Positions 6,400 through 8,294 of a stretch of 8,294 nucleotides of DNA are shown here, in pieces. The number at the start of each line of letters is the position of its first letter. Position 1 is the first letter of the stretch. A model generated the notes under the pieces. The model ran no database searches. It had not been told where the DNA came from and saw only the letters and a program-made list of their open reading frames with translations. This DNA is from Treponema sp. (GTDB taxonomy: Bacteria; Spirochaetota; Spirochaetia; Treponematales; Breznakiellaceae). Location: positions 1-8,294 of the forward strand of contig JAISRW010000063.1 of assembly GCA_031273405.1 (NCBI GenBank), given 5' to 3'. The position numbers and the translations under genes are program-made.

Positions 6400-6404
6400 A
6401 GGAG
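6400..6404 (+). promoter_or_regulatory. Shine-Dalgarno for the EF-G-like gene
   Basis: AGGAG ends 7 nt before ATG 6412, an ideal spacing. It fixes the start of this gene, whose reading frame runs on past the right edge. Confidence 0.85.
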
Positions 6405-6411
6405 ACCCTCT

Positions 6412-8294
6412 ATGGCTTATACTACTGAATCTATCAAAAATGTTTCCATTGCCGGGCACGGAGGTACCGGCAAGACCACGCTGTTTGAGCATCTGCTTTT
6501 TACCGGCGGGGTTATCCCCAAGGCGGAGACCGTGGAATCGGGCAAAACCGTAAGCGATTCAACGCCTGAAGAAATCGAACGGAAGGTTTCGATTCATGCC
6601 GCCATGGCCCATGTGGAGAGGAAGGGCAAAAAGTTAAACTTTTTTGATACCCCCGGCTCTTCGGACTTTACCGGGGATGTGATTCTCAGCTTCAGGGCTT
6701 CAGAATTCGCCCTTCTGACCATAGACGGGCATGTGGGGGTTCAGATTGAAACGATTAAATTGTGGCGCAACCTGGAAACCCGCAAGAAACCCAGAGGGAT
6801 TTTTATCACCAAACTGGACATGGAACGGGCCGATTTTGACAAGGCCCTGGAAGATATAAAAGAGAAATTCGCGGCGGCCCCCGTGGTTATTACCCTGCCC
6901 ATGGGTTCCGGGCCGGCCTACAAAGGGGTCATCGACGTGCTGAACGAAAAAGCCTGGTTTGCCCAGGGAAGCGGCGCCGACGCGCCTCCCGAGAAAGAAG
7001 GCCCCATACCCGCCGAATACAAAGACGCCTTTGACGCGGCCAGGGAACGGCTCATCGAAGCCGCCGCCGAGGGGGACGACACCCTCATGGAGCATTATAT
7101 CGACAAGGGTTCCCTCAGCCCGGAAGAGATGCACCGGGGCTGCATCGAAGCCCTGGCGGAAAATAAATTCCTGCCGGTTTTTGCCGGGGCGCCTCTCGGC
7201 AATTCGGGGCTCAACCCCTTCCTGGACTTCGTCGCCGACGTAGGGCCCGCTCCCCGGACCGCCAAAGACCTCGCCCTGGACGCCGAAGGCAAAGAGGTCG
7301 TAATCCCCCTGGACCCGGACAAAGCCTTGGCCGCCCTGGTCATCAAGACCACCTATGACCAGTTCTCGGGGAAGCTCTCCTGGGTCAAGATCGTCCGCGG
7401 AAAACTCGTCCCGGATTCGGAAATTTTCAATGTCACGGAAAACAAAAAAGAGCGGGCCGGCAAGCTCTATATCTGCCAGGGCAAAAAGCTTGAGGAGGTA
7501 AAGGAGCTCCATGCCGGCGATGTGGGAATCATCACCAAGTCGTCCACCCTGAAAACCAACGACACCATCAGCGCCGGGGACGGGAGCCTCAATTTTCTCC
7601 CCCTGCGCCTCCCCGAGCCGGTTCACTCCATAGCGGTGAACGCGGTGTCCAAACGGGACGATGACAAGCTGGGCGAATTCCTGGTACGGGCCGCCGAAGA
7701 GGACAAGACCTTCCGTTACAGCTTCAACGCCGAAACCAAAGAAACGGTCATATCCGGCATGGGCGAACTTCAGATCAACATTATATTGGATAAGATCAAG
7801 GCCAATCAAAAGATAGAGGTTGAAACCCACGTCCCCCGGGTGGCTTACCGGGAAACTATCACCAAGAAGGCCGGCGCCGAGTATACCCACAAGAAACAGA
7901 CCGGCGGCCACGGCCAGTACGGCAAGGTGGTCATGGAAATCGCCCCCCTGCCCAGGGGCGAAAATTACCAGTTTGTGAACGCCATTTTCGGCGGCGCCAT
8001 CCCCAAAAACTACATACCCGGCGTCGAGAAAGGCGTCGTCGAGGGCATGAGTCACGGCACCATGGCCCAGTACCCGGTGGTTGACGTGGAAGTGAAGATC
8101 GTGGACGGCAAGTACCATCCGGTGGATTCTTCGGAGCTTTCGTTTAAACTGGCCGCCCGCAACGCCTTTAGGGAAGCCATGCGCCAGGCCAACCCCACCC
8201 TCCTGGAGCCCGTCATGAACCTCACGGTCTGGGTGGAGGAAAAGTACCTCGGCGACGTGATGAGCGATCTTTCGGGCAAACGGGGCCGCATCCT
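6412..8294 (+). CDS. EF-G-like translational GTPase, divergent paralogue (partial, C-terminus off the right edge)
   Basis: 627 codons of a five-domain EF-G-type protein; the family is about 680-700 aa, so about 60 residues are missing. G domain: P-loop GHGGTGKT (15-22, Lys21), a switch I remnant RKVSI (57-61), DTPGSSDF (79-86), TKLD (133-136) and AGAPLGNSGL (258-267). Domain II follows at about 300-400, domain III near SGMGELQINIILD (448-460), and domain IV with KKQTGGHGQYGKVVMEI (494-510) and PKNYIPGVEKGV (531-542). Domain V begins near LLEPVM (597-602). Compared with standard EF-G, the switch II His is Ser83, NKxD has become TKLD, the SA of G5 is changed, and the domain IV tip His is Lys505. 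This fits the EF-G-like (EF-G2/FusA2-type) clade, not the main translocase. It likely binds the ribosome in the cytoplasm; its role is unknown. It has its own promoter and RBS, divergent from the parE run. Confidence 0.9.
   Translation, partial: MAYTTESIKNVSIAGHGGTGKTTLFEHLLFTGGVIPKAETVESGKTVSDSTPEEIERKVSIHAAMAHVERKGKKLNFFDTPGSSDFTGDVILSFRASEFALLTIDGHVGVQIETIKLWRNLETRKKPRGIFITKLDMERADFDKALEDIKEKFAAAPVVITLPMGSGPAYKGVIDVLNEKAWFAQGSGADAPPEKEGPIPAEYKDAFDAARERLIEAAAEGDDTLMEHYIDKGSLSPEEMHRGCIEALAENKFLPVFAGAPLGNSGLNPFLDFVADVGPAPRTAKDLALDAEGKEVVIPLDPDKALAALVIKTTYDQFSGKLSWVKIVRGKLVPDSEIFNVTENKKERAGKLYICQGKKLEEVKELHAGDVGIITKSSTLKTNDTISAGDGSLNFLPLRLPEPVHSIAVNAVSKRDDDKLGEFLVRAAEEDKTFRYSFNAETKETVISGMGELQINIILDKIKANQKIEVETHVPRVAYRETITKKAGAEYTHKKQTGGHGQYGKVVMEIAPLPRGENYQFVNAIFGGAIPKNYIPGVEKGVVEGMSHGTMAQYPVVDVEVKIVDGKYHPVDSSELSFKLAARNAFREAMRQANPTLLEPVMNLTVWVEEKYLGDVMSDLSGKRGRI

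Larger units (their letters stand above)
6125..6411. other. Divergent control region between the coiled-coil/parE run and the EF-G-like gene
   Basis: 287 bp, clearly richer in A and T than the flanking genes. It holds a predicted promoter in each direction, a perfect inverted repeat (6163-6192), a decayed relative of it (6272-6306) and a short palindrome CCGGGTCCCGG (6242-6252) close to the predicted leftward transcription start. No credible gene lies here: the open frames crossing it read through the repeats and lack a supported start. No tRNA or obvious riboswitch was seen. Confidence 0.7.

Noticed and set aside
6700..8118. Minus-strand open frame (472 codons) opposite the EF-G-like gene
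   Set aside because: It is antisense to a clear EF-G-type coding region with a strong RBS, and its translation has no recognisable motif.

Overview
The window looks like a piece of a GC-rich bacterial chromosome, most likely a spirochaete of the Treponema group. This is inferred from remembered resemblance of the ParE type, the DUF4105/Lnb-like protein and the EF-G-like GTPase to treponeme homologues; no search was run. There is no sign of a mobile element, phage, CRISPR array, rRNA or tRNA. Coding density is very high, and neighbouring genes abut or overlap.

Layout: two divergent transcription units flank one AT-rich 287-bp control region (6125-6411). Leftward (minus strand) runs a compact six-gene run: a coiled-coil protein of unknown function (4997-6124), a topoisomerase IV-type subunit B with a Lys/Ala/Pro-rich N-terminal tail (3005-4981), a membrane DUF4105/Lnb-like protein (1698-3008), lipoyl synthase lipA (810-1697), a stand-alone lipoate-ligase accessory domain lplB (499-813), and the lipoate ligase catalytic domain lplA (1-509), which runs off the left edge. 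The junctions are a 15-nt gap, an ATGA overlap, a direct TGA-TTG abutment, a GTGA overlap and an 11-bp overlap, so the genes are very probably co-transcribed and partly translationally coupled. Rightward (plus strand) is an EF-G-like translational GTPase (6412 to the right edge), incomplete at its C-terminus.

How the genes fit together: lipA, lplB and lplA form a coherent lipoic-acid module. A bipartite ligase (LplA plus LplB) would attach octanoate or lipoate to a target domain, and LipA would insert the two sulfurs. The DUF4105/Lnb-like protein belongs to a family tied to lipoprotein N-acylation. The topoisomerase and coiled-coil genes have no obvious link to these and may only share a promoter.

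Most notable points: the EF-G-like protein lacks several residues that define working EF-G, including the switch II histidine and the domain IV tip histidine. The lipoate ligase is split into two overlapping genes. ParE carries a histone-H1-like basic tail. The divergent control region holds a perfect 13-bp inverted repeat and a decayed second copy lying on the predicted leftward promoter. I did not find a clear new defence or mobile system.
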